Origin: Candidatus Anaerostipes avistercoris
GTDB taxonomy: Bacteria; Bacillota; Clostridia; Lachnospirales; Lachnospiraceae
Direction: 5' to 3'
Assembly (NCBI GenBank): GCA_019119895.1
Contig: DWWD01000038.1
Span: 1 to 51,949 of the forward strand
Length of the DNA stretch: 51,949 nt
Below the pieces are notes generated by a model. That model was not told the DNA's origin. It ran no database searches and saw only the letters and a list, made by a program, of their open reading frames with translations. The position numbers and the translations under genes were made by a program. Below are positions 17,488 to 25,562 of the stretch, piece by piece. Within the stretch, counting starts at the first letter, position 1, and each line of letters opens with the position of its first letter.

Positions 17488-18156
17488 CTATTTGTTTGGA
17501 AACTTGATCTGAGACGGATACTCCCATTTCTGTAATTCTTCCGGCGGGAAGAAGTATGGCTCTTCACCTTGTCCGGCACAGAGCGCATTAAAGTATAACT
17601 GTGCCAGTTCCTCAATATAAGCTGCTCTTAAATAGGCGTCATAGATATCACCCTGAGATACCGCAACGGCTCCATGGCCCTGAAGTAAGAATACATCCGC
17701 TTCCTGAACCGGCTCAATAACACTGTCGGAAAGATCTGTAGTTCCCGGACGTCCGTATGGAGCTACCGGTATTCTTGATTTTGTTACTCCAAGGTTGGCG
17801 ATTTCATATACGACCGCTGGAATCGGTTTGTTCAGCACGGCAAATGTCGTGGCATACATAGAATGAGTATGGCATACCGCATTGACATCTGGTCTCGTTT
17901 TATAAATCTGAAGATGCATCAGAGACTCGCTTGTCGGACGGAGTCCTGACTGATTTTCGATGACATTGGCATCTAAATCAAGAACCACCATATCTCTTGC
18001 TGTCAACAAGTCTCTGTCTACCTGAGTCGGTGTAATTACCACATAACCTGTTTCAGGATCTCTCGCACTCAGATTTCCGGATAAATGTTTGCATAATCCT
18101 TCTGACTGCGCACGTTTTGCCATAGCAACAACATCTTTTTTTAATGATTCTAACAT
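17488..18156 (-). CDS. Class II aldolase, L-fuculose-phosphate aldolase family
   Basis: 222 residues. Zinc-dependent cleavage of a ketose-1-phosphate to dihydroxyacetone phosphate and an aldehyde is the family reaction. The zinc His residues are in VCHTHSMYAT near 95-104 and LLQGHGAVAV near 155-164; HLSGNLSAR near 24-32 is the phosphate-binding loop. The frame also has an ATG two codons earlier (18162) in ATGA overlap with the regulator stop; GGAG is 8 nt from the ATG at 18156, which I prefer. Next to two DhaK and one DhaL gene it likely cleaves the phosphorylated ketose. Fuculose itself is not implied. Confidence 0.9.
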   Translation of the reverse strand: MLESLKKDVVAMAKRAQSEGLCKHLSGNLSARDPETGYVVITPTQVDRDLLTARDMVVLDLDANVIENQSGLRPTSESLMHLQIYKTRPDVNAVCHTHSMYATTFAVLNKPIPAVVYEIANLGVTKSRIPVAPYGRPGTTDLSDSVIEPVQEADVFLLQGHGAVAVSQGDIYDAYLRAAYIEELAQLYFNALCAGQGEEPYFFPPEELQKWEYPSQIKFPNK

Positions 18157-18158
18157 TT

Positions 18159-20228
18159 TCATTTCTCCTTTTTTTCATTCTGAACTAGTTTTAAAATCTC
18201 TTCTGGTTCCTTTGCCGTCTTTATCAAATGCAAAGTTTCTTTGTCCTCCAGCAGAATGTTTAACTGTTCCAGCACTCCCAGATGTTTTGTCGGGTCCGGA
18301 GTCCCCAGCATAAGGACCACATCTGCTTCCATATAGCCTTCTACGTCAATGCGTTCCGGCAGGGTCAGCATAGACAAACATACCCGGTTGGCTCCGTCTT
18401 CCACTCCGGCATGAGCAATGATAACGCCGTCCGCAATCATGATAAATGGTTTCTCCTGCCGGATATTCCGAATTGACGTTTCCACATAATCTCTCGTGAC
18501 GTCGCCTCTGGCAATCAGCGGCTCTCCGACCATCCTGACCGCCTGTTCCCAGCTGACGGTATGATCCAGGACCTGAATATGATCCCGTACCAGAACATCC
18601 TTTAATCCGATAGAAAACTCTTCCTTCTGCAGATACGTGGTTTCTTCCGGTTCAGGGCTCAGTGCGCTGGAAAGCTCTCTTTTCAGAGCCTCTTCATCCC
18701 TTACATCCGCGTGTTTCCGTATGATTTCCATCAGACCTGCTGTATCGACCTGATGAGGGATCACTCCTGTCAGCTCTCCCATGACTTTCTCACGAAACTT
18801 TTTCTTTGACATTTCATCCATCAAAGGCTTCACAACAAACTGCTTTTTCGTCGTTTCCACACGAACCATCGTAAAGATAACATCATAATTATTTTCATCA
18901 TACTCCGCAAAATCCCTGAGGGATAAGCAGGTAATAAAATCAATTTCCGGAAAAAGTTCTTTTAACGTAAAATACAGAAAATTAGAGATTGAAATTCCAT
19001 TGGCACAAACGACCACTGCCCTTTTCCTGGTTTCCACCAAATCCAGGATTCCTTCTCTTCTGAGCCATGCCCCGAACAGCGCTGTAATATATACCAGTTC
19101 TTCATCGGGGAATTTCGCTCCCACCAGTTCTTCAAGAGGCTGTATGGATTTGCGCACGATGGCATGAAGGGAGCTGTACTGGGGCAGTACCATATCAGCA
19201 ATGCTCTGCTCAATATGATAATGATATTTTATCCGGTAGAATGCCGGTTTAATATGCTGAAATAATGCTTCCAGAAGGGTTTCTCTTTCATTGATAGTCA
19301 CACAGACCATAGCTTCAAAATTGTCAATCACCTTTTCCGCGGCTTTCATCAGCTCTTCCTCCTGCTCAAGTTCGCCTGCCTGCATGGTGTGAAAATTTGA
19401 TATCTGAATCTGTGCTGCTAAAAATAATTTTTCTGACTGCCAGGTGATATCATAAACCCTGGCAAATTCCAGCATAGCAGAGTACTCTTTGGTCCCCGCG
19501 ATATGCTGAAACGCCTCCGGAAGTTCCCGTATGATCCTTCCTTTTCTTGTCCGTATCACGATCAGACACAGAATCAGCGGCAGTTCTTTCATTCGCTCAT
19601 CGGTAAACCGTATCATGAGTTTTTCCTCAATCGCCGTAATCTGTTCTTCCACCTGACGCATCAGATCATGTGAAATCCGGCAGATTCCCATGATTGTATC
19701 CTTTCCATTGGGAAGCCTTAAAATGCCTCTCACCGCTGTGATCATCATTTCGCGTTTGGCGTATTCGCTTCCCACCAGGTGATATCCTTCCTGGCGGTTA
19801 TAAGAAACCTCCAGATGATAGCCTTCCAGTTTATTCTCCAGCTTCTTTAAATCCGTCAAAAATGTATTTTTACTGATCTGGAGTTCTGACGTAAAATGAT
19901 AAATCGAAAGTTCTTCCCGGATGCATAAGAGCATCAGATAAATGAGCAGTCCCCTGTCTTTATCAGAATAAACATACGTCGTATCAAAGCCCTCCATATC
20001 TTCCGTTTGGTATTGCTCCAGCACGCTGACCGGAACAATGAACTTGCCGGTTCTAAGCCGTTCAATTTTCGGCATCCCATTGCCCTGCAGATAATCATTG
20101 ATTTTTTCAATGGCATAACTTAACTGCTTTCTGGTTAGCTGTAAAGAAGCTTCTACTTCTTTTCCCGTAATCGATGGATTGTTGACGATCGTTTTAAGAA
20201 CAGTATAACCTCTTTCATCTAAATACAA
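18159..20228 (-). CDS. PTS-controlled transcription activator with PRD, IIB and IIA domains
   Basis: 689 residues, MtlR/LicR-like architecture: N-terminal helix-turn-helix (SITGKEVEASLQLTRKQLSY), a second HTH near 100-140, two PRD domains (about 180-400), a galactitol-type IIB-like domain with VVVCANGISIS near 416-426, and a C-terminal IIA domain with IIAHAGVEDGANRV near 610-623. PTS phosphorylation of the PRD and IIA histidines would report transporter activity. The start is TTG at 20228 with GAGGTG upstream. Encoded within the operon between dhaK and the aldolase, it is the probable regulator of the promoter at 23604-23632. A role as an RNA antiterminator is less likely because an HTH is present. 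Confidence 0.9.
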   Translation of the reverse strand: MYLDERGYTVLKTIVNNPSITGKEVEASLQLTRKQLSYAIEKINDYLQGNGMPKIERLRTGKFIVPVSVLEQYQTEDMEGFDTTYVYSDKDRGLLIYLMLLCIREELSIYHFTSELQISKNTFLTDLKKLENKLEGYHLEVSYNRQEGYHLVGSEYAKREMMITAVRGILRLPNGKDTIMGICRISHDLMRQVEEQITAIEEKLMIRFTDERMKELPLILCLIVIRTRKGRIIRELPEAFQHIAGTKEYSAMLEFARVYDITWQSEKLFLAAQIQISNFHTMQAGELEQEEELMKAAEKVIDNFEAMVCVTINERETLLEALFQHIKPAFYRIKYHYHIEQSIADMVLPQYSSLHAIVRKSIQPLEELVGAKFPDEELVYITALFGAWLRREGILDLVETRKRAVVVCANGISISNFLYFTLKELFPEIDFITCLSLRDFAEYDENNYDVIFTMVRVETTKKQFVVKPLMDEMSKKKFREKVMGELTGVIPHQVDTAGLMEIIRKHADVRDEEALKRELSSALSPEPEETTYLQKEEFSIGLKDVLVRDHIQVLDHTVSWEQAVRMVGEPLIARGDVTRDYVETSIRNIRQEKPFIMIADGVIIAHAGVEDGANRVCLSMLTLPERIDVEGYMEADVVLMLGTPDPTKHLGVLEQLNILLEDKETLHLIKTAKEPEEILKLVQNEKKEK

Positions 20229-20254
20229 TGGTGCACCTCTTTCAACTGCAATGT

Positions 20255-21253
20255 TTAAACTTCGATCCCTGGTGATTTCGCCTCATAATCCAGCAATTCT
20301 TTCAGCTCATCATCCAGTTTCATTACGGTCAGGGCTGCCCCGTTCATATCCAGTGATGTCACATAATCTCCGATGAATACTTTATAAACGGACAATCCCT
20401 GTTCTTTCAGATAATTTTCTATTTCGTCATATAAAATATATAATTCCATGACCGGTGTCGCTCCGAGACCTGACAGCAGAACTGCAACCTCAGATCCTTC
20501 TTCCGGTTCCATATCGTCAATGACGGTCTTTGCCATTTTCACTGCGATTTCCTTTGCCGGCTCCAGCTTCTGAACATTGATTCCGGGTTCTCCGTGATGT
20601 CCGATTCCAAATTCCATATTTCCGTCGGCAATTTCAAAATTCGGATGTCCCACCGCCGGGATCGCGCATGGCTCCAGGCCGACACAGATGCTTCTTGTGT
20701 TGTCTACTGCTTTCTGCGCGGAAGCAATGACTTCATCCAAATCTCCGCCCAGCGCAGCTCTTGCTCCGCCAATCTTCCACATAAATACGCCTCCGGCAAT
20801 GCCGTGACGTTTTTCTTTCGTTTCTTTTGGAGAAGATGCCACATCATCATTCGCTGTCACGTATTTTACTGTAACTCCCTGTTTCTTCGCTTTTCGGATC
20901 GCCATCTTGACATTCATATTGTCTCCGGCATAGTTTCCAAATAAACATGCCACGCCTTTTCCGGAATCTACCGCCATAAAAGCGTCATAAAATGCCTGTG
21001 CAGAAGGTGAAGAAAATACTTCACCCACTGCTACTGCATCCATCATGTTCTTTCCTACATAGCCAAGAAACGCTGGTTCATGACCGCTTCCTCCTCCGGT
21101 CACAAGACCTACTTTTCCTTCTACCGGAGCGTTTATGTACTGCACTACCCTGTCATTGGTCTCGGATCTCGCGATCAGATCACCGTGGGCTTTGACGAAA
21201 CCTTTTAACATATCTTCGACAACATAATCCGGATCATTTACAAATCTCTGCAT
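20255..21253 (-). CDS. dhaK: DhaK-type ketose kinase subunit, canonical copy
   Basis: 332 residues with the canonical DhaK loop TGGGSGHEPAFLGYVG near 54-69, and the covalent-binding His in GIGHHGEPGINVQ near 215. Family function is phosphorylation of dihydroxyacetone or related ketoses together with DhaL. GAGG precedes the ATG. It lies directly after the IIC gene and before the regulator, separate from the other DhaK and DhaL genes. Two DhaK proteins with one DhaL suggest either two ketose substrates sharing one DhaL or a hetero-oligomer. Compared with the copy at 16454 it keeps the Glu of GHEP. Confidence 0.92.
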   Translation of the reverse strand: MQRFVNDPDYVVEDMLKGFVKAHGDLIARSETNDRVVQYINAPVEGKVGLVTGGGSGHEPAFLGYVGKNMMDAVAVGEVFSSPSAQAFYDAFMAVDSGKGVACLFGNYAGDNMNVKMAIRKAKKQGVTVKYVTANDDVASSPKETKEKRHGIAGGVFMWKIGGARAALGGDLDEVIASAQKAVDNTRSICVGLEPCAIPAVGHPNFEIADGNMEFGIGHHGEPGINVQKLEPAKEIAVKMAKTVIDDMEPEEGSEVAVLLSGLGATPVMELYILYDEIENYLKEQGLSVYKVFIGDYVTSLDMNGAALTVMKLDDELKELLDYEAKSPGIEV

Positions 21254-21302
21254 GAATTTAACCTCGTTTCTTCTTCATTGGGTCATCACACAAACATGAT
21301 GA

Positions 21303-22679
21303 TTAGTTGATTTCTCTTCCTTCTTTTTCTTCTCTTCCAAGATATCTGTAAAGAGCGATAAAGCATACGACAAAAATGACGCACAGAGCTAATGGGAAGA
21401 AGTTTCCATCCAGGAACTTAAACAGATGTGAAAAAGCATAGGTCTGGATTGGTCCATCGATGGAAGAGCAGGAGATCAGTTCTCCGGCTTTTAAGCTGAC
21501 AGCGCCTGTAGAGCGTGCCAGATCTGAAATGAACGGTGCCATAACCGTTCCAACCCAGAGGTACGCCGGTGCAAAAATGATAACCAGGATGCACATACGA
21601 AGGATGTTTCCTCCTGTTACCAGGAATGCAGCAACGGCAATGGCATTGTTTACGATACCCGCAAATGGAAGGATCTCATTTCCTGGAAGAATCATGGAGT
21701 AGATCAATGTAACCGGGATGCATAAGAATACTGCCAGCCAGATTTCGTTTGCACCGCCCATGAACGGCCAGTCAAGTCCTACAACCAGTGTTCTGTCATC
21801 AAATTTCTTATTCATAAATGCGCTGATCGCAGAAGAAATCGGCTCCAGTGCCATCATGAAATATTTGGAGATTACCGGGAATAAAGTCAATGAGCAGGAT
21901 GCCTGAATACCTAATGTCAGTGTCTCTGCCACACTATATCTTGCCAGAATACCAAATATAATACCTAAGATAAATCCCAGGACATGAGACTCGGCGAAAA
22001 TACCAATCTTGTCTTTTAATACCGCAGCGTCGAAACGTTTGTTCAATACCGGGATTTTCTTTAACAGGCAGTCAATCGGGAACATAAAGATACTGGTGAA
22101 TCCCATTTTATGAGTACATGTAACTCCAGGAATTCCGGACAGTTTCTCAATACGATACTGATACATATCGGCCATTTTAAGCTCGAATACGATCTGAACT
22201 GCTGCTGTGACGAATGCTATCGCAATAGAGCCTGCGGTTCCAAAATACGGCTGGCATACAGCTGCTACCGCTACGCCTGTAAAGATTTTGCCCCATACAT
22301 TCCACAGATCGGCGTTGAATGTTTTCGTCTTATTCAGGATCAGCATAATAATATTGATACCGATCATGAGCGGGAACATAAGGAACGCATACGGCCATGA
22401 CCACGCGATTGCAGATAATGTGGTCCATCCACCGTCAACGATCGGCAGGTTGATGCCTGTACTCTTTAACATGGCTTCCGCTGCCGGCCCAATTGCTTCT
22501 GACATAAAGCTGATCAGCATACTCATTCCGGTAAATGCAACACCAAGGGTGATACCTGCGGATACCGCGTCTTTTATCTTCATGCCTACGATCAGTCCGG
22601 CGATAATGATAATAATCGGTACGAAAATCGCCGCTCCTAAGCTCAATAACCAGTTAATAACATCTTGTAAAATACTCAT
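21303..22679 (-). CDS. gatC: PTS galactitol-type IIC membrane permease, second copy
   Basis: 458 residues, polytopic, EIIC-Gat family; starts MSILQDVINWLLSLGAAIFV and has many hydrophobic segments to the end. The frame is open to a TTG at 22694, but GGAGG stands 8 nt before the ATG at 22679. It is somewhat longer than the copy at 710-1966 and clearly divergent from it, so the two operons probably transport different compounds. Flanked by IIB upstream and a dhaK gene downstream. Confidence 0.9.
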   Translation of the reverse strand: MSILQDVINWLLSLGAAIFVPIIIIIAGLIVGMKIKDAVSAGITLGVAFTGMSMLISFMSEAIGPAAEAMLKSTGINLPIVDGGWTTLSAIAWSWPYAFLMFPLMIGINIIMLILNKTKTFNADLWNVWGKIFTGVAVAAVCQPYFGTAGSIAIAFVTAAVQIVFELKMADMYQYRIEKLSGIPGVTCTHKMGFTSIFMFPIDCLLKKIPVLNKRFDAAVLKDKIGIFAESHVLGFILGIIFGILARYSVAETLTLGIQASCSLTLFPVISKYFMMALEPISSAISAFMNKKFDDRTLVVGLDWPFMGGANEIWLAVFLCIPVTLIYSMILPGNEILPFAGIVNNAIAVAAFLVTGGNILRMCILVIIFAPAYLWVGTVMAPFISDLARSTGAVSLKAGELISCSSIDGPIQTYAFSHLFKFLDGNFFPLALCVIFVVCFIALYRYLGREEKEGREIN

Positions 22680-22709
22680 ATAATTTCCCTCCAACTCTTT
22701 TTTTCAGCA

Positions 22710-22991
22710 TCAGCCGTTGTTTACTGCATCGACGAGTTTTTTGAACTCAGCATCTTGGCCAACGCCTGTCAGGAATGCGATTCCATTGATCACCGGGATC
22801 GGATATTCCTTATCCACTTTTGTGATTGCGATATACGCAACACTGCTCGGGATGTAACGGTCTACAGATTTAATATCAACAGCTAAAACTTCTGCCGGGA
22901 TATTATTCTCTTTTAATAAACGGTTTACTTTACTTGCAACAGTCTGAGAAGTTGCCACTCCACTTCCACATGCTACTACGATTTGTTTCAT
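22710..22991 (-). CDS. gatB: PTS galactitol-type IIB component, second copy
   Basis: 93 residues; phospho-Cys8 in VVACGSGVATSQT. It passes phosphate from the IIA protein encoded upstream to the sugar in IIC. GGAAG precedes the ATG. It is 44 nt downstream of the IIA gene and 30 nt before the IIC gene. Confidence 0.9.
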   Translation of the reverse strand: MKQIVVACGSGVATSQTVASKVNRLLKENNIPAEVLAVDIKSVDRYIPSSVAYIAITKVDKEYPIPVINGIAFLTGVGQDAEFKKLVDAVNNG

Positions 22992-23035
22992 GTTTCATCT
23001 TCCTTTCTTTAAAAATGTTATCAGTTCCTGAAACT

Positions 23036-23524
23036 TTAAAGACCTTCCATGGATAAAACAGCTTCCATATATTCGTCTTCTGTCTCGGCATTCACAAGTT
23101 CATCCATTAATTCCGGTTTCTGGAAATTTGTGACCAGAATCTGCAGCAGTTCCACATGCTCATTGGCTCCGTTCGGATCATCATGTCCTCCCAGGAATCC
23201 AAGCATAAAAATGAATTTCACATCATGTTCCTGGTCGTTGTTTGCCATCTCACACCATTTGATTGGATTCTTCAGTCTGGTGCACGCGATGAACGGTTTG
23301 ATGATGTGCTGGGGATCCGCATGCGGAATCGCAACCGGATAAGGTTCTACCGGGAGTGCCGTCGGAAATTTGGCTTCTCTTGTCTTGATTGCCTCTGCAA
23401 ACGTATCTTTCACGTACCCGAGCTTTTCAAGCTTTTCGGCCATCTTATCAAAGAATTCCGTCTGGTCAGCCACGTCCCAGTCCAGCTGAATCAGCTCCCT
23501 GTAAATCGTGTCACGGTTTGCCAC
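23036..23524 (-). CDS. PTS IIA component of the dha-linked operon
   Basis: 162 residues, PTS_EIIA_2 fold, active-site His68 in VAIPHADP. The start codon is GTG at 23524 with GGAG 11 nt upstream. It is the first gene of an eight-gene operon: IIA, IIB, IIC, DhaK, regulator, aldolase, DhaK, DhaL. It shares the general fold with the IIA at 236-679 but differs in its N-terminal helix region (RELIQLDWDVADQTEFFDKM). Confidence 0.9.
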   Translation of the reverse strand: MANRDTIYRELIQLDWDVADQTEFFDKMAEKLEKLGYVKDTFAEAIKTREAKFPTALPVEPYPVAIPHADPQHIIKPFIACTRLKNPIKWCEMANNDQEHDVKFIFMLGFLGGHDDPNGANEHVELLQILVTNFQKPELMDELVNAETEDEYMEAVLSMEGL

Positions 23525-23570
23525 CTTTTACCACTCTCCTTTCTTTTCATTTTGAGGCTTTTTTACTTTT

Positions 23571-23586
23571 GTTGAATGATTTCAAC
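23571..23586. promoter_or_regulatory. 16-bp palindrome downstream of the dha/PTS promoter
   Basis: GTTGAA (23571-23576) and TTCAAC (23581-23586) flank TGAT. It lies about 10 nt past the predicted transcription start, in the untranslated leader. It could be an operator or a short RNA stem. Confidence 0.5.
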
Positions 23587-23603
23587 ATTTTCCTGCTGTA
23601 TTC

Positions 23604-23632
23604 ATTATATTTCAGTATTTTTTCCCATACAA
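23604..23632 (-). promoter_or_regulatory. Promoter of the dha/PTS operon
   Basis: TTGTAT (23627-23632), a 17-nt spacer, and TATAAT (23604-23609) on the minus strand, about 75 nt before the GTG start of the IIA gene. I saw no sigma-54 element. The rest of 23525-23780 holds the palindrome at 23571 and the terminator at 23708. Confidence 0.65.
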
Positions 23633-23707
23633 TCTGAATTGGGTTCGAATAATGCGCCACTGATTGCTCATTCCTGTGATGATCATCTTTTTTGCTCAAC
23701 ATTGTGC

Positions 23708-23751
23708 AAAAAAGAAAGAGCCATGCACAAACCGAAAGTCTGCACTGGCTC
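23708..23751 (-). terminator. Terminator of the DUF1858 gene
   Basis: GAGCCATGCA (23718-23727) pairs with TGCACTGGCTC (23741-23751) with one bulge; on the minus strand TTTCTTTTTTG follows. It lies 29 nt after the stop codon. Confidence 0.8.
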
Positions 23752-23780
23752 ATCTGTTCTTTATGGTTCGGATCCCCGTC

Positions 23781-23987
23781 CTAAGCCTCTTTGGAAGCCT
23801 GATATTCATTTAATTTTCCAACAAGTTCTTCCACGTCCATTCCGTGAACGAAGGCTGCCTCTTCCAGAGTCTCACCCTGAGCAGAAGGGCATCCAACGCA
23901 TCCCATTCCGGACGCCATTAAGATTGCTGCAAAATTCTGATCCAGTGCGATCAGATCACCGATTACCATATCTTTTGAAATTGTCAT
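23781..23987 (-). CDS. DUF1858 domain protein
   Basis: 68 residues. The DUF1858 pattern is clear: TISKDMVIGDLIALDQNFAA, then GMGCVGCPSAQGETLEEAA with a CxxC pair near residues 29-32. Such proteins are often annotated as hybrid-cluster-protein-associated disulfide domain proteins; their biochemical role is not settled. The frame is open to 24008, but GGAGG stands 9 nt before the ATG at 23987. It is divergent from a ferredoxin gene with back-to-back promoters, which hints at shared redox-linked control. Confidence 0.85.
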   Translation of the reverse strand: MTISKDMVIGDLIALDQNFAAILMASGMGCVGCPSAQGETLEEAAFVHGMDVEELVGKLNEYQASKEA

Positions 23988-24023
23988 TTCTATCTTCCTC
24001 CAATCCAAAAAATCAACATTTAT

Positions 24024-24052
24024 AGTATAATACAGTACCGTTAAAAATACAA
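24024..24052 (-). promoter_or_regulatory. Promoter of the DUF1858 gene
   Basis: TTGTAT (24047-24052), a 17-nt spacer, and TATACT (24024-24029) on the minus strand, about 37 nt before the ATG at 23987. Confidence 0.65.
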
Positions 24053-24061
24053 CAAAATTAC

Positions 24062-24090
24062 TTGCTATTCCCTCTTAAGTATATTAAAAT
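24062..24090 (+). promoter_or_regulatory. Promoter of the ferredoxin gene
   Basis: TTGCTA (24062-24067), a 17-nt spacer, and TAAAAT (24085-24090). It lies only 9 nt from the divergent DUF1858 promoter. Confidence 0.55.
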
Positions 24091-24101
24091 AAGATTGAGT
24101 C

Positions 24102-24117
24102 AAGCGGGTAACCGCTT
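24102..24117 (+). promoter_or_regulatory. Short terminator-like hairpin in the ferredoxin leader
   Basis: AAGCGG, loop GTAA, CCGCTT, followed by TTATTG. It lies about 5-20 nt past the predicted transcription start and 38 nt before the ATG. The stem is only 6 bp, so it may stabilise the 5' end rather than terminate. Confidence 0.45.
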
Positions 24118-24154
24118 TTATTGATTATTTTACTATATAAGGAGGATGTTAACT

Positions 24155-24325
24155 ATGGCATATGTAATTTCAGACGCTTGCATTTCTTGTGGAGCTTGTG
24201 AAGGAACCTGCCCGGCAGGAGCAATCAGCGAAGGCGACGGACAGTACGTAATCGATGCTGATACATGCATGGACTGCGGAGCTTGTGCAGACGGATGTCC
24301 AGCTGGCGCTATCAGCCAGGAATAA
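24155..24325 (+). CDS. 2[4Fe-4S] ferredoxin
   Basis: 56 residues: MAYVISDACISCGACEGTCP opens the protein. Two CxxCxxCxxxCP motifs are present, with Cys at 9, 12, 15, 19 and 38, 41, 44, 48, giving two low-potential clusters. This is the clostridial ferredoxin that carries electrons between pyruvate:ferredoxin oxidoreductase, hydrogenase and Rnf-type partners. AAGGAGG lies 9 nt before the ATG. It is monocistronic with its own promoter and a strong terminator. Its codons are strongly biased (GGA, GCT, TGC/TGT), consistent with high expression. Confidence 0.97.
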   Translation: MAYVISDACISCGACEGTCPAGAISEGDGQYVIDADTCMDCGACADGCPAGAISQE

Positions 24326-24339
24326 TTTCCACAGTACAT

Positions 24340-24375
24340 AAAGGGTGTGTGATCTCTGATCACACACCCTTTTCT
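24340..24375 (+). terminator. Terminator of the ferredoxin gene
   Basis: AAAGGGTGTGTGATC (24340-24354) and GATCACACACCCTTT (24358-24372) form a perfect 15-bp stem with a 3-nt loop, then TTCT. Confidence 0.93.
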
Positions 24376-24482
24376 GCTTTCTGATATATTTTTTCCCATC
24401 CGTTATTTTGACAAATTCACTACTTCCCGTCAATGAAATACGTCTTCCGCTTCCTTTTTTTTCTATTATTTTCCGTTTATTT

Positions 24483-24521
24483 CCTATTTTTAAATGAGAA
24501 AATTTCTCATTTAAAAATAGG
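24483..24521 (-). terminator. AT-rich perfect inverted repeat overlapping the PfkB stop codon
   Basis: Arms of 19 nt at 24483-24501 and 24503-24521 pair perfectly around one base. The stop codon (24511-24513) lies inside the stem, so the last codons of the gene form part of the hairpin. The T-tract is inside the stem itself; function as a terminator is likely but not certain. Confidence 0.6.
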
Positions 24522-25488
24522 ATCTGCCGTTGGCTTCCAGAAGTTTTACCACTTCCTCCGTCGTCGGAAGAGAAGATAAAACTCCCATTCTGGATATGGT
24601 AATGGCAGCCGCATAGTTGGCGAATGTAAGTGCCTGTCCTCTGCTGTCTCCCATACAGATTCTGGTACAGAACGCTCCCAGGAAAGAATCACTGCCTGCT
24701 GTCGGATCCACCACTTCTGTGTTCGGCGCCGCCTTCTTATAAATGGTTTTGTCTGTAGCATCCAGCAGAGCCCCTGATTCTCCCAGAGTTGTCAGAATAT
24801 TGGCGTACCCTTTGCTCCTCATAATGGCTGAAGCCACTTTCGCCTCCTCATAATTGAAGATGCCTCTTTTCCGATTGATGATAACGCCGGTCATCGCCCG
24901 GAGTTCCTGTTCATTTGGAGCTATGTAAGTCAGATGCCGGATGAATTCCCTGGGCAGACGGCGAATGACCGGAGCCGGTTTGAGCATTACCGGCACTCCC
25001 TTCTCACAGGCGAAACGAACCGCCGTTTCGTTTACTTCCAGCGGAATCTCATTCTGCAGCATGACCATATCATATCGGCTGATATCCTCTTTCAGAAATT
25101 CAACTTCCTCCGGCCGTATCTTCATATTGGAACCGGAAATCACAAAAATCCGGTTCCGGCGCCGCTCTCCGGGCACCTTCTCCAGGATAATCACAGCACA
25201 TCCGGATGCGCCATCCTCATCATACAGCATTTTGCTGGTATCAACGCCTTCCTCCTGGCAGGCCTGCAGAAGCTCTTCTCCGTTAATATCCCGTCCTACT
25301 TTTCCAATCAGGGTGACATCCGCTCCCAGTCTTGCCGCCTGCACCGCCTGATTGGCTCCCTTACCGCCCGGAGTTTTGACAAAATCTTCCGCAAAGACTC
25401 GTCTTCCCTCCTGGGGAATCTCTTTGGTGATGACGATCTGGTCCATAACAAGACTTCCTATTACTAAAATCTTAGGTTTTCTCTCCAT
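24511..25488 (-). CDS. PfkB/ribokinase-family sugar kinase
   Basis: 325 residues, ribokinase-like fold. N-terminal signature TPGGKGANQAVQAARLGADV near 44-63 and the C-terminal motif DPTAGSDSFLGAF near 265-277. The usual anion-hole motif is (A/G)AGD; here it reads AGSD, keeping the catalytic Asp but with the preceding Gly replaced by Ser. The family phosphorylates ribose, fructose, adenosine and similar substrates. The frame is open to 25539, but GGAG 8 nt before the ATG at 25488 decides the start. It is a single gene, so context gives no substrate; ribose is one candidate. Confidence 0.85.
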   Translation of the reverse strand: MERKPKILVIGSLVMDQIVITKEIPQEGRRVFAEDFVKTPGGKGANQAVQAARLGADVTLIGKVGRDINGEELLQACQEEGVDTSKMLYDEDGASGCAVIILEKVPGERRRNRIFVISGSNMKIRPEEVEFLKEDISRYDMVMLQNEIPLEVNETAVRFACEKGVPVMLKPAPVIRRLPREFIRHLTYIAPNEQELRAMTGVIINRKRGIFNYEEAKVASAIMRSKGYANILTTLGESGALLDATDKTIYKKAAPNTEVVDPTAGSDSFLGAFCTRICMGDSRGQALTFANYAAAITISRMGVLSSLPTTEEVVKLLEANGRSYF

Positions 25489-25562
25489 AATACATTCTCC
25501 GCTCTGGTACATCAACTTATATAGTCTATTATAACCCAAGATTCTTTTTCTGGAAATATACT

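Noticed and set aside
24133-24433. Minus-strand open frames over the ferredoxin
   Set aside because: The plus strand encodes a perfect 2[4Fe-4S] ferredoxin with promoter, ribosome site and terminator.
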